This document shows positions 47,901-54,932 of a DNA stretch of 64,000 nucleotides, piece by piece. The stretch's first letter is position 1. Each line of letters starts with the position of its first letter. The notes under the pieces are model-generated. The model worked only from the letters and a program-made list of their open reading frames with translations, did not search any database and had not been told where the DNA came from. Origin of the DNA: Planctobacterium marinum (GTDB lineage: Bacteria > Pseudomonadota > Gammaproteobacteria > Enterobacterales > Alteromonadaceae); contig NZ_AP027272.1 in NCBI RefSeq assembly GCF_036322805.1, forward strand, positions 4,154,001 to 4,218,000, read 5' to 3'. The position numbers were made by a program, and so were the translations under genes.

Positions 47901-48635
47901 AACAACGGAATCACGCTCCATTTCTATGTGCTTGTCGGAGTAGATAAAGCCTTTGTAATTCACCCCTTCTTTGAGGTGTACGTCTTTTTCAGCGTAGATA
48001 AAAAATTTGCTGGCAGAAGACCAGGAATTGATAGCAGCATTGCGCTCGAAATTGATGTTATTATCCGCATGGATAACGGTAGTATCGCCACCGCCGTGTA
48101 CAATTTGCCCACCTTCCTTTACGGTAAAGTCGTCAATGTAATAGAGACCGCTGGAAAAGGTAGCAAAACTGTTCTTTTCCATCTCCAGCTTTTTAATGCG
48201 ATAAATACCATTGGAAGTGGTAAATCTTATCTGGGCGTTTTCTTTAAGAACTACGTTTTTGTAATCCCCTGCCGGAAGCTCACCGGAACTATTCTTATTG
48301 ATGGTGACGTTGCTACCGTCACTGTCCTGAAAATCACCCAAACTGAAGCTATCGGCCAAACTTCCCGAGGAAACACATCCGGTATTAACACAGCTGGTAC
48401 CATCGGTTTTATCATCGATATCTAACACATCGATGATGCCATCCGGTATGTATTGCACATTATCCCGGAACAAACCAATCATGGAGTCCCGCTCAAACTT
48501 GATTTTCCCTTTGGATTCATGGCTGGCTACGGCATCGGTAAAAACACCTTGAAACACGGTAGCACATTGGCTTGCCAGCGCAGAAGTAGCCCACAGCGAC
48601 AGTAAAAGAACGGCTATTTGCTTGTTACGAATCAT
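41976..48635 (-). CDS. mshQ: MSHA biogenesis protein MshQ with five LamG-like modules
   Basis: MshQ is a large secreted or pilus-tip-associated protein encoded at the end of MSHA clusters; its exact job is unclear. The 2219-residue product has a signal peptide (about 1-22) and a beta-helix-like N-terminal region (about 60-270) with repeated motifs such as KNVVLKENAQIRF and KDVHLKEGVNYKGFIYSDKHIEMERDS. Five LamG/concanavalin-like modules start near residues 289, 531, 775, 1025 and 1262, each opening with HW or HY and ending before a Cys-x-x-Cys or C-E-E-C linker. A conserved C-terminal MshQ region (DUF6701, about 1500-2219) ends the protein. Modules 2 and 3 are most alike, pointing to internal duplication. 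It overlaps mshP by 4 bp. Confidence 0.88.
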   Translation of the reverse strand: MIRNKQIAVLLLSLWATSALASQCATVFQGVFTDAVASHESKGKIKFERDSMIGLFRDNVQYIPDGIIDVLDIDDKTDGTSCVNTGCVSSGSLADSFSLGDFQDSDGSNVTINKNSSGELPAGDYKNVVLKENAQIRFTTSNGIYRIKKLEMEKNSFATFSSGLYYIDDFTVKEGGQIVHGGGDTTVIHADNNINFERNAAINSWSSASKFFIYAEKDVHLKEGVNYKGFIYSDKHIEMERDSVVRGALNGDDIHIKDSAIVYYDETEVAYLTGCGQDDGPDPDEPLPDPIAHWPLDLCPVNGNTIAVPDAVGSVDGVTIGGASSDSEAQYCQGVSFDGVSGHVNIPHDNSFALEEGSLSFWFKTSNANYPGDAGGRGQAILSKDSRGRDDGGSLTFWIYEPGDTRIRARYQSEDYSYNMFSTTQVVNDTWYHVTYTWGGEGMQLYVNGTLEDSRSETYGIEDNPEPIILGASAHRSGNNSSDPDDLYDHFVGSMDDVRLFDAQLSQSQVDELVGLSAYSCEECENPEPEPDPVLVGHWKNNLCSLTGAADEVIDSVSSNHGQALDGTSIEDDGKFCQSLKFNGVDAHVNIPNAEEFDLDSGTLSFWFKAEDLSHSSDSGQGGQGLFSKDSSGWDSGGHHLTIWLQSSGQIRARHQTTDSSDDKNLYTDTGAISENTWYHLVYSWGSYGMKMYLNGTLVDSNVDNRGWSGNPEPITLGANAWVTENNGSSSQYLKDKFLGEMDDLRVYEGQLDDNAVSELYAEENADSCEECVDPEPVLVGHWKNNVCSINGTEGEVVDAVAGNHGQSVDGADIDNDGKFCQALEFDGEDANVLIPHAETFELASGSLSFWFKAEDLSHSKDLGQGGQGLFSKDSSGWDAGGDHLTIWLNSNGSIRARHQIYNNSSQDKNVYAASGSVTANQWYHLVYTWGNEGMHMYLNGAEVDSDSSTRGLAGNPEPIILGANAWVTENYGSSSEYLKDKFKGQIDDLRMYDGQLDGDDVSELYVLENPDSCEECEAPDPVLVAHYGGDVCTLNGDGGSYVDIENGYNGIYMDGVTTAAGKFCNAVGFAGIDEHINIPHRDAFAIEQGAISLWINVPELDYANIDDSIHAGQAIFSKDSQGTDNGGQHLTMFVKSDGAIRVRHQTSGENEIVSAANVIQEGQWHHILYSWGDSGKRLYIDGQLRDSDSGASQGIATNPEPIILGANASTTGNGVSEPSKLDNWYKGSIDDLRIYGDAQPDDEFVTALYEQDYACAACDTTLAHYKFEGASNVALNDENGAFNGTDYISNGTDLSFLHGNGGSLLGSCQVVSIPRNDSGSAQNAVDTGINPKNDIGAKGTISFWYQANESWVNGRARQLFDASNSAIYFYGTITNDGKILFGMEDQADRDARIYTAYAVNYPVGTWVHLAFTWDLDAREMKIYVNGVVQSTTGGVPSDMSNVLGNMNSLFIGDNRHTTYFPEATGNSADGQFDDVRVYRLVQGSANILQDMAELSPCAISVHHYQIEYESPASICSDTEITVKACQDETCSLLVPGTQLVALQYESDGQYRIIDSSLTLVNGVAVVDNWTRNNVEVGRLMIASASPAASNGYSCSQSNCEISFDYILDIIFRDESGDSDAIPAQIAQQTFSTGSNAVIVKSPDTCPALENPVALEVAVECINPATCSGNTFEISSGGTTLSLSPSDSGEALNYTTVSNMFNGVEMQLNDLKFNDVGEIKLHVRAAGVSAEQQFTVKPAWLELSSNIGDTHVAGEDFEFNVTAYGAEGDVVPNYVPGELAFSMERYTPEEVAENRANLTITNPNDNQDIINILDDGILTQFGNNVFTSAQPIFSNGVSSSLVASMDEVGQFAIDVRDNDYLDTGVINSLLVKNGNTQLSDYVFTRFIPGYLALETTFDYAPYCGSFTYRGDVIPSYDEINDTTPHILQFTAKNAKNAVTTYYDAVSGGSFRFDADNQFASRQYSTDDNSVSSSLGNVEFDIGDMSDGTFSFMMRNDNILFNKVSSPTLPVSTGADEGNTNIQFLLSADALKDLDGVGVKNLYVDAGWAELTVDAVMQGIEIREGRFRVVNAVSTETSLEVIFEAQYYAPVEESDAGTWKTNALDSCSSFSADQIKILNVSNGISGTPSITGSGTLDAGLGDGVSAMTLSVTFADDENPTGAVFLGYDIEDEFDFMEYQWCDAESYDSNMETLACTNPAAEFVFGLVRGNDRVIHWREVL

Positions 48636-49102
48636 GACTGTACATCCCGACCGTCAATGGCGAGTGTACGGCTAACTACGATACCTTCGCCCTCCAACTC
48701 ACACATACCCTGGCTTTCAAAGCGATAATAGTTAGTATCGTCCACTTCAGTAACAGTACATAGCGCTATCACCTTGCAGTTTTCCATGCCCGGAATATTG
48801 GAAAAGTCCTGCTGCACCCATAAATCCGAATCGGAGCCGTCGGCATCACAACGGCTGGCATCACTGGTTTGTTCAGAGAATACATCCAACACTTTTTGAT
48901 CCAGGCCGCTACGTGCAGCATTCAATGCACGCAGGCCATACACTTCGTAAACAATACTGGAGGAACTGGTGGCCAATAATTGCGCCATAGACATGCCTAA
49001 AAACGCCAAAACCACAATGGCGAAAATACTCATCATCAGCATATTGCCCGATTGTTGCTTCGGGCTGCTGAAATCAGGGCGAGTTTTGCATATGAATTTC
49101 AT
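48632..49102 (-). CDS. mshP: MSHA biogenesis protein MshP
   Basis: MshP is a pilin-like minor protein with one hydrophobic N-terminal segment. The 156-residue product begins with a polar stretch and then GNMLMMSIFAIVVLAFLGMSMAQLL (about 19-43), and it lacks the usual G-F-T-L-x-E prepilin site. Two or more cysteines are present in the C-terminal half. It overlaps mshO by 29 bp and mshQ by 4 bp. It resembles PilX-type proteins of type IV pilus minor-pilin operons. Confidence 0.82.
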   Translation of the reverse strand: MKFICKTRPDFSSPKQQSGNMLMMSIFAIVVLAFLGMSMAQLLATSSSSIVYEVYGLRALNAARSGLDQKVLDVFSEQTSDASRCDADGSDSDLWVQQDFSNIPGMENCKVIALCTVTEVDDTNYYRFESQGMCELEGEGIVVSRTLAIDGRDVQS

Positions 49103-50045
49103 TATTAAACACTACCACTTCGTCATTGCGCTCAAACATCAAGAGTGTGTGAACGATAGAATTGCGTTGCAGACGGGAATCTTCTACGCGGAAAGGAGCT
49201 TCATCAAACGGACGGTTGTTATTAAGCTGGCCGTTGGTGATCTCACTGATATCGTTGGTGAGATCTTCTGCCATCAGGACTTTGCTGGCGCCATGGGTTA
49301 TCTCTAACACATCAATATCAGCGACCTGGTCTTCCAGGATGCCGTAATCAGTCAACATGTATAGATTGTAACTGCCACTCTCCAGCACCAGGCAATAGCT
49401 GATGGGGTCGCTAACAATGTAAAAACGTTCTACGGTGGACTCTTCATCAAAGCTGATCTCATCCTGAAATTCCACTTCTTTTAAGCCATCTCTTGAGGAG
49501 TCTCTGACATCCTGCACCCGAACTATTCGACCATCGTCATCAGTTAGCTCCGCTTCGCTAACGTAAACCTGGTCGGGATCGGTGGGATAGATCACTACAT
49601 AGTGGTCTTGTTCGTCAGTGTCATCGTAACCAGAATTAGCACTATTCAATGCGCTCACCATATCTGGCCCTTCAATGGTAGTGATAGGGTCGTCGGCACC
49701 AGTGGCAATAGACAGGTAAAAGGTACTCCACTCAATGGGAAAGTACTCCATACAATGGGCGTTTACATCTTGCCCTGGAGGCTGATTAGCGGCAACGCGA
49801 ATACTGTTGGGCAGTGCGTAGCGAATAGCACGGTTTAAACGCTCAACCGTATAGCGGCTACGAGAGAGAATATCGTCACGCTCAGCAGTATCCACGTACA
49901 TTTGAGTGCTGTTGCCGATAAAGTTGGTCACCCCCAGTGATACAATCCCTAAAATCACTATTACCGCTACCATCTCAACGAGCGTGAAACCAGAATGGCG
50001 TTTTGAAATGTAGGCTTGTGGTCGGGCGTTGTTTAGTTCATTCAT
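49074..50045 (-). CDS. mshO: Minor pilin-like protein MshO
   Basis: MshO is a prepilin-like component of the MSHA pilus, of the PilW/GspJ type. From the ATG at 50045 it has 323 residues with a class III prepilin cleavage site and helix, RHSGFTLVEMVAVIVILGIVSLGV (about 15-38). The start is chosen because GAGGTG lies 5 bases upstream, inside the end of mshD; the longer frame to 50057 starts with TTG. A long acidic C-terminal domain rich in Asp follows. It overlaps mshP. Confidence 0.88.
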   Translation of the reverse strand: MNELNNARPQAYISKRHSGFTLVEMVAVIVILGIVSLGVTNFIGNSTQMYVDTAERDDILSRSRYTVERLNRAIRYALPNSIRVAANQPPGQDVNAHCMEYFPIEWSTFYLSIATGADDPITTIEGPDMVSALNSANSGYDDTDEQDHYVVIYPTDPDQVYVSEAELTDDDGRIVRVQDVRDSSRDGLKEVEFQDEISFDEESTVERFYIVSDPISYCLVLESGSYNLYMLTDYGILEDQVADIDVLEITHGASKVLMAEDLTNDISEITNGQLNNNRPFDEAPFRVEDSRLQRNSIVHTLLMFERNDEVVVFNNEIHMQNSP

Positions 50046-50053
50046 ACAACACC

Positions 50054-50665
50054 TCAATAATTATGCTTAAAAGAGGAGAACACCATGTCCTCGCCATCAG
50101 GCGTGGTTACAGTCACCTGAATAAATTTGATATTGCCGGTGGCTTCCTGCGCTGGAATTTCTACACTGTTGGCAATGGCGTCCATGTCGCTATCATAGAA
50201 AACAGTAACTCCTACCGCAAATTCGGAATAGAGTTCCTCACCATCGATTTCCATATCCAGACCAAGCGAGTTCTGCAAAATATCGTCTTCGTAATAACCA
50301 TTATAGTCATCAACATCGTCAAAATCTTTACGGCTATTTTCGCCCTGCTCTGGCCCCATAACAGCAGAACAAGCCATCTCCCCATCTTGCTTGCGCAACT
50401 GTCCATCATCGTTGAGATCCTCATCGCAGCGAATACGACCACCATTGCGGTCCGACTCATCATCGTAATATTTACCGAGAATTTCATTTAACATGGATTG
50501 CGCCAGCTCGGTGGCACGTACCTGATAGATGGGCTCTACGCTGCGATTAATAAGTGGTGCCACCACTCCGGTGACGATAGTTAAAGCGATGGCAAAGGTG
50601 GTGATACCGATAACCAGCTCGATAAGAGAAAAACCAGATTGTAAACTTTTACTGCTAGCAGGCAT
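50054..50665 (-). CDS. mshD: Minor pilin-like protein MshD
   Basis: MshD is a PilV-type minor pilin of the MSHA system. The ATG at 50665 gives 203 residues starting MPASSKSLQSGFSLIELVIGITTFAIALTIVTG, with the prepilin peptidase site after the glycine of SGFSLIE. An in-frame upstream start at 50695 adds 10 residues and lies inside mshC. The mature part is acidic with several Asp-rich loops. It overlaps the mshC end by 11 bp. Confidence 0.88.
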   Translation of the reverse strand: MPASSKSLQSGFSLIELVIGITTFAIALTIVTGVVAPLINRSVEPIYQVRATELAQSMLNEILGKYYDDESDRNGGRIRCDEDLNDDGQLRKQDGEMACSAVMGPEQGENSRKDFDDVDDYNGYYEDDILQNSLGLDMEIDGEELYSEFAVGVTVFYDSDMDAIANSVEIPAQEATGNIKFIQVTVTTPDGEDMVFSSFKHNY

Positions 50666-51242
50666 AAATATACCCTTCTGACTCAACACACACATAGGCT
50701 GTTGAGTCTCCGATGAACGCTATGCGACAGCCATCGTAACCGTTGGACGAATTTCCATCACATGATGAATCATTTTGATTGGCTCTGCCCAATGTGTCAA
50801 ATGTAATTGAGGAAATATCAGTTCCATCATTGGCATTGGATTCGAGGTTGATGTCATCTTCCAGCAGGGCGCTAGAAGGCACATAGAAAAACTGGGCACT
50901 ATCACTCTTATCAATGCTATCAGCGCAAGTAGCGTCGATCAGATTTTGGTCATTGGTAACGGAATAATCGTTGGAAGGAATACCAAATTCTTCGTTAGTG
51001 GTATCAAAATAGACTTTATAACAATAGCCATCGTTGCGAGTATCTTGCATGGCGCGGGTTTGCATATTGCGCAAAATGGAAATAGCGCGATTTTGGTATA
51101 CCGTAGCAGCTATCTCTGAAGTGTCGAATATTCGCGGCAAGGCATACACCGCCAACATGGCCACCAATATAACCACCAGAACGAGCTCGACGAGGGTATA
51201 ACCCTCGTCTTTTCTTATTGATATTGCACTGCGGCTAATCAA
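50655..51242 (-). CDS. mshC: MSHA pilin-like protein MshC
   Basis: MshC is a minor prepilin of GspH/FimT type. The prepilin site and helix are KDEGYTLVELVLVVILVAMLAVYALPRIF, with Tyr in place of the usual Phe. No ATG lies between the mshA stop and this motif, so I propose the TTG at 51242 (195 residues); the long open frame up to 51389 runs into mshA and is not used. The exact start is uncertain. Four cysteines in the C-terminal half (for example CDGNSSNGYDGCRIAF) suggest disulfides. It follows mshA by about 37 bp. Confidence 0.8.
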   Translation of the reverse strand: MISRSAISIRKDEGYTLVELVLVVILVAMLAVYALPRIFDTSEIAATVYQNRAISILRNMQTRAMQDTRNDGYCYKVYFDTTNEEFGIPSNDYSVTNDQNLIDATCADSIDKSDSAQFFYVPSSALLEDDINLESNANDGTDISSITFDTLGRANQNDSSCDGNSSNGYDGCRIAFIGDSTAYVCVESEGYIYAC

Positions 51243-51279
51243 AAGCGACTCTGATTTTTTAAAATCAACTACCCAAAAA

Positions 51280-51873
51280 TTATGAGCAGCTAAAGCTAGA
51301 TGGCAAAGAAATTGAGGGCGCACTTGAAGCACCGGATGCATCATAAAAATAACTGACATAACACAATGCAGTTGCGTCCAATGTTCCATCGATAGAAGTA
51401 CCTACCTCGCTAACTGGGTAAATTCTTACTTCAGTGGCATCTTCCGCTGCAGTCGCATCCATCACAGCCACAAAATCAAAGCCTGTCAAAACGTCAGTTG
51501 TCGCAGTACGAGTACCTGCATTGATATCCAGCATACTGATAACATTGGATGCGAAGGGTGCAGCAACACCTTCATCAAGGAATATTTCAGAGCCGTCAAT
51601 AAAGATAGACTGATCGTCAGCGTCATTGTTGTATTCTTGCGAGCTGTTTACCCCATCAATACGCCCTTTGGAGCGCACCAGCTGAGTCGCTGCCTGGAGA
51701 GCGCCTTGTACGCCGGTAATGGTGGCTTCGTTAGCATCTTCACTGATATCCAAAAACTTAGGCGCCGCGGTTACCGCCAAAATACCTAAGATAATAATTA
51801 CAATAATTAACTCAATCAGGGTAAAACCCTTTTGTTGTTTCATGTTTGCCGTTTTCATGTTTACTACTCTCAT
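51280..51873 (-). CDS. mshA: Major MSHA pilin MshA
   Basis: MshA is the main structural subunit of the mannose-sensitive haemagglutinin pilus used for surface attachment. The 197-residue precursor has the type IV prepilin site QKGFTLIELIIVIIILGILAVTAAPKFLDISEDANEATITGVQGAL, with cleavage after the glycine. Two cysteines near the C-terminus (LCYVSYFYD and the final FSCS) can form the pilin disulfide loop. GAGG lies eight bases before the ATG at 51873; in-frame ATGs at 51858 and 51843 are possible alternatives. It has its own 225-bp upstream region, which fits strong separate expression. Confidence 0.95.
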   Translation of the reverse strand: MRVVNMKTANMKQQKGFTLIELIIVIIILGILAVTAAPKFLDISEDANEATITGVQGALQAATQLVRSKGRIDGVNSSQEYNNDADDQSIFIDGSEIFLDEGVAAPFASNVISMLDINAGTRTATTDVLTGFDFVAVMDATAAEDATEVRIYPVSEVGTSIDGTLDATALCYVSYFYDASGASSAPSISLPSSFSCS

Positions 51874-52040
51874 CGTTTAAACCTCAAATTAATTCTTTTG
51901 TGTTAGCAATCTTTCATCCCTAATCATATTGTTATTGCAGTCCCTTGTACTGCTATGATTCAGGTCAAAATCCCGGTTATTTTTTGGTCGCTTTTACTGC
52001 TTGTTGCTAACCCACCAATTTTTTGACTCTATCCGAGTTA

Positions 52041-52056
52041 TTCAAATAAGGTGCCA
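52041..52056 (-). promoter_or_regulatory. Weak sigma-54-like site upstream of mshA
   Basis: On the minus strand TGGCACCTTATTTGAA matches the -24 box TGGCAC exactly and TTG of the -12 box, but the invariant GC at -12 is GA. A start near 52030 would leave a leader of about 155 bases. Pilin genes of type IVa systems are often sigma-54 dependent, but the mismatch makes this doubtful. Confidence 0.2.
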
Positions 52057-52098
52057 ACTTTTCACACTTGATAAATTGACACTCAAAATTTTTACGCC

Positions 52099-52719
52099 CT
52101 AATTGTTACTGAACGTCGTTACCTGGCCAAAGCGCGGGTCGTACACAAAGCCATTGCCCACTGTGTCATCGGATGGCTGCGCTATTTCGTTTTTCACCGT
52201 CTGTGTTAAATAGTAATAGCACAGGTCGTTGTTTTCTTCGGCAGCACCATCGGCCACTGTTGTGTAGTAGCGTACGCCTTCGAAGGCATTTTCCTGGCCG
52301 CCCTGCCACTCCGTGGTAATGGTAGGGGAGCTTTGGATAATGCGCTGAAACACCTGCAAACAATCTTCTTCATCAATATCTACATCTTCGGAATTAGTCA
52401 GAGCTAAGCCCGTGGGATATCCGGTGTCTTTGTCTACGGCAATCTCCACACCACCTAACGTAACGGCGGTAACATTGGCACTCACGTTCTCAGATGGCCG
52501 CCCTTCAATTTCCCACTGCGCCCGTATCAATCCAACACCGGTGGCAAAACCACCACCAACACCTTCAACCGTGGCATCTTCAGCCTCATCCGTAACATCC
52601 AAAAAACGTGGTAACGCCGTCGCGGCTAGCAAACCCAAGACCACTACAACAATCACTAACTCTATGAGTGAAAATCCGTTTTGCTTTGCTATTTTGTTCA
52701 TCTTGACGTAACGATTCAT
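52099..52719 (-). CDS. mshB: MSHA pilin-like protein MshB
   Basis: MshB is a second pilin-like subunit encoded next to mshA. The 206-residue product has the prepilin motif KQNGFSLIELVIVVVVLGLLAATALPRFLDVTDEAEDATVEGVGGG, very close to the MshA helix, and the TDEAEDA segment typical of MshA and MshB. Two cysteines (EDCLQVF and DLCYYYL) can pair. In-frame ATGs at 52719 and 52701 are both possible starts; the first is used here. It is followed by its own gap before mshA. Confidence 0.92.
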   Translation of the reverse strand: MNRYVKMNKIAKQNGFSLIELVIVVVVLGLLAATALPRFLDVTDEAEDATVEGVGGGFATGVGLIRAQWEIEGRPSENVSANVTAVTLGGVEIAVDKDTGYPTGLALTNSEDVDIDEEDCLQVFQRIIQSSPTITTEWQGGQENAFEGVRYYTTVADGAAEENNDLCYYYLTQTVKNEIAQPSDDTVGNGFVYDPRFGQVTTFSNN

Positions 52720-52994
52720 GGTTACTTTTTAACTCCGTATGAGGTGTATGATCACTCTAATCGTGTAGAAATAACATCCTACTTTAGTCTTAAGCATTGT
52801 TTTGAGGTTAAAAAAATCCCACAACAATAGTGTTGCCATCATCCTTATGTATCGGCAAGTTATGGTGATCTCTTAAGATTCAACGTGATAAATGAGAGGA
52901 ACCTACGAGATATGGTATAACTAATTTACCAGTATCCCTACTACAGCTTGTTTTTGCGTCAAGTGAACAACCTTAAGGCAATAGTGTAGCCTTA

Positions 52995-53498
52995 TTATTC
53001 AAATTTTTGAACCCTTCCGGTGTAGATATAATAATCAAACCAAGCACCAGCGGTGATGCTAAAACGACATTTTGAATCCAGTATCTTGCCACCGTTATTG
53101 ATGCCATCGAAGAACTCAGCTCTGACTCTGAAGGTATCCAGTTGCAGCGGCATATCCAGAATCATATCCCAAACCTTCTTACAGCCGTCCATGTTAGGCT
53201 CCACCCTTGGCCAGCCCAAATCGCTCATTTTTACCGGTAGCCGATTGGTTTCCTTTTGGGTATCGATATTGTAATCCACAAGCATGATGCGCTCAGGTTC
53301 ACCCTTTGCACGCCATTGCCAATGGGCTGCTATAACCAGGTTATTGAATTTGTCAGCAGCATTCATCAAAGCGGTTTTCTGCACATTCGGTTCATTCTTA
53401 TCAAAATACCAAACGAAAGTCGCTATCAACACGAACATGATCACGATGATAATGAAGTTAATCAAAACGCCTTTTGTGCTTGCTTCAGCCTGCGCCAT
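52995..53498 (-). CDS. mshF: MSHA biogenesis protein MshF
   Basis: The 167-residue product has an N-terminal membrane segment (about 11-30, INFIIIVIMFVLIATFVWYF) and a periplasmic part of about 130 residues with two cysteines. It matches MshF by position between mshG and mshB and by the HWQWRAKGEPE and MSDLGWPRVEP segments. Its role in pilus assembly is not known in detail. A 71-bp gap separates it from mshG, and 275 bp without a gene separate it from mshB. Confidence 0.82.
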   Translation of the reverse strand: MAQAEASTKGVLINFIIIVIMFVLIATFVWYFDKNEPNVQKTALMNAADKFNNLVIAAHWQWRAKGEPERIMLVDYNIDTQKETNRLPVKMSDLGWPRVEPNMDGCKKVWDMILDMPLQLDTFRVRAEFFDGINNGGKILDSKCRFSITAGAWFDYYIYTGRVQKFE

Positions 53499-53569
53499 GT
53501 AATTTTTTATCCCTGTAAATTTCAGTTATTGCCTGATGAAAACGCGAAAACACAGCCTATTATTCCCGC

Positions 53570-54830
53570 CTACTTATGGGCACTCATCATATCCCACATG
53601 GGAGTAAATATCCCCAACGCCAACACCAGTACCATTGCAGAAACGATAGAAATGAGTATCGGCTCTATTTTTGACGTGAGGGTCTTTAAATCATAATCCA
53701 CTTCACGCTCATAATACTCTGCCACTTCTTCCAGCAATTCATCAACCCGACCAGTTTCTTCACCGACGTTGATCATCTGCATGACAAGGGGGGGTAAACA
53801 AGCCGCTGGTGCCAGCAACTCTGGCTAAACTCTCGCCCCTTTCAATATTTTGCCGCATTCCCACTATACGCTCAGAAACATAAGCGTTATCTACTGCGTC
53901 TGCGGTTAGATTCAGCGCGTGTGTCAATGGCACCCCCGCCTTCAACATCATAGAAAAGCTGCGACAAAAACGCGCCAATAGCGAACGCTCAAGAATATCG
54001 CCGACAGCTGGCATACGTAACTTATACCTGTCCCAGCGGGTACGACCGTCTTTAGTATTGAGATAGCGTTTTAAGGTAAACAATCCCCCAATAATCGCCC
54101 CCACCAATAGCTGCCATTTGGTGATAAAAAAGTCCGACATGGCTAACAGAAACTGAGTCATGGGTGGCAAATCGGCACCCAGTTTCTCAAACATGCCCTT
54201 AAAGGTGGGGATGACAAAAATATTCATGATCACCAGTGCGGCTACGATGGCGATGAGTACAAACATTGGGTAACGCGTGGCAGATTTGATTTGTTTGCGC
54301 GTTTCCTGCTCCCTTTCCAGATAGATAGCCAGCTGTAAAAAGGCCATATCCAATTGCCCGGTGTTTTCCCCCACGTGCACGATACTGCAGAACAGTTGAT
54401 CAAAGATTTTAGGATGATTGTGCAGTGCCGAGGATAAATTTCTACCGCGCTCTAACTGATCAGCAACATCTTCCAGGGCGGCCTTCATTTTTACTGAATT
54501 GGTGGTTTCGCCCAGACCGTTGACCGCGCGTAAAATAGGAATACCCGCCTTCATCAAGGAGTTCATTTGCCGGGAAAAAATCACCAGATCCGCCAGGCTG
54601 ACGTCTGGCACAAACAACTCTATATTAAGTCCGGTCTTTTTCTTGTCGGATTCTTTTGTTTTAGTGGCTTTCGGCGCGGCCTTTTTGGCGGCTGTTATTT
54701 TAACCGGGATCAGTTTTCTGCCGAGTAATGCCTGAGCCGCAGCATTTTGGTTGGCGGCATCGATACTGCCTTTTACCAATGCCCCGGATGCATCTCGCGC
54801 TGAGTAACTGAAATTAGCCAAAGCGGTCAC
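53570..54830 (-). pseudogene. mshG: MshG inner-membrane platform protein, frameshifted near the 3' end
   Basis: MshG is the GspF/PilC-type polytopic protein that couples the ATPase MshE to pilus growth. The first frame (54830 to 53760) carries the N-terminal T2SF domain and most of the second, then ends in the aberrant tail TPPCHADDQRR. The rest, beginning LVMQMINVGEETGRVDELLEEV, lies in another frame ending at 53570. The break is at a run of seven C (minus strand; G at 53788-53794). Removing one C restores LFTPLVMQMINVGEETG and a 419-residue protein of normal size. It is therefore a one-base expansion: a true mutation, a phase-variable tract, or a sequencing error. All neighbours are intact. 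Confidence 0.88.
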
Positions 54831-54932
54831 CTTCTATAGTTGCATTATCGCTACTTATACAGCAACTAGCCGGGTAAAAACAGTTTAATAATTCAGCAAC
54901 CGTCTGAATATTGAAGTACTTCACATACCTCA

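Noticed and set aside
47871-48425. 184-codon plus-strand frame inside mshQ
   Set aside because: It is a shadow of the repetitive mshQ sequence.
52966-52991. GG-N10-GC match after mshF
   Set aside because: The -24 box is poor (AGGCTA) and the match can arise by chance.
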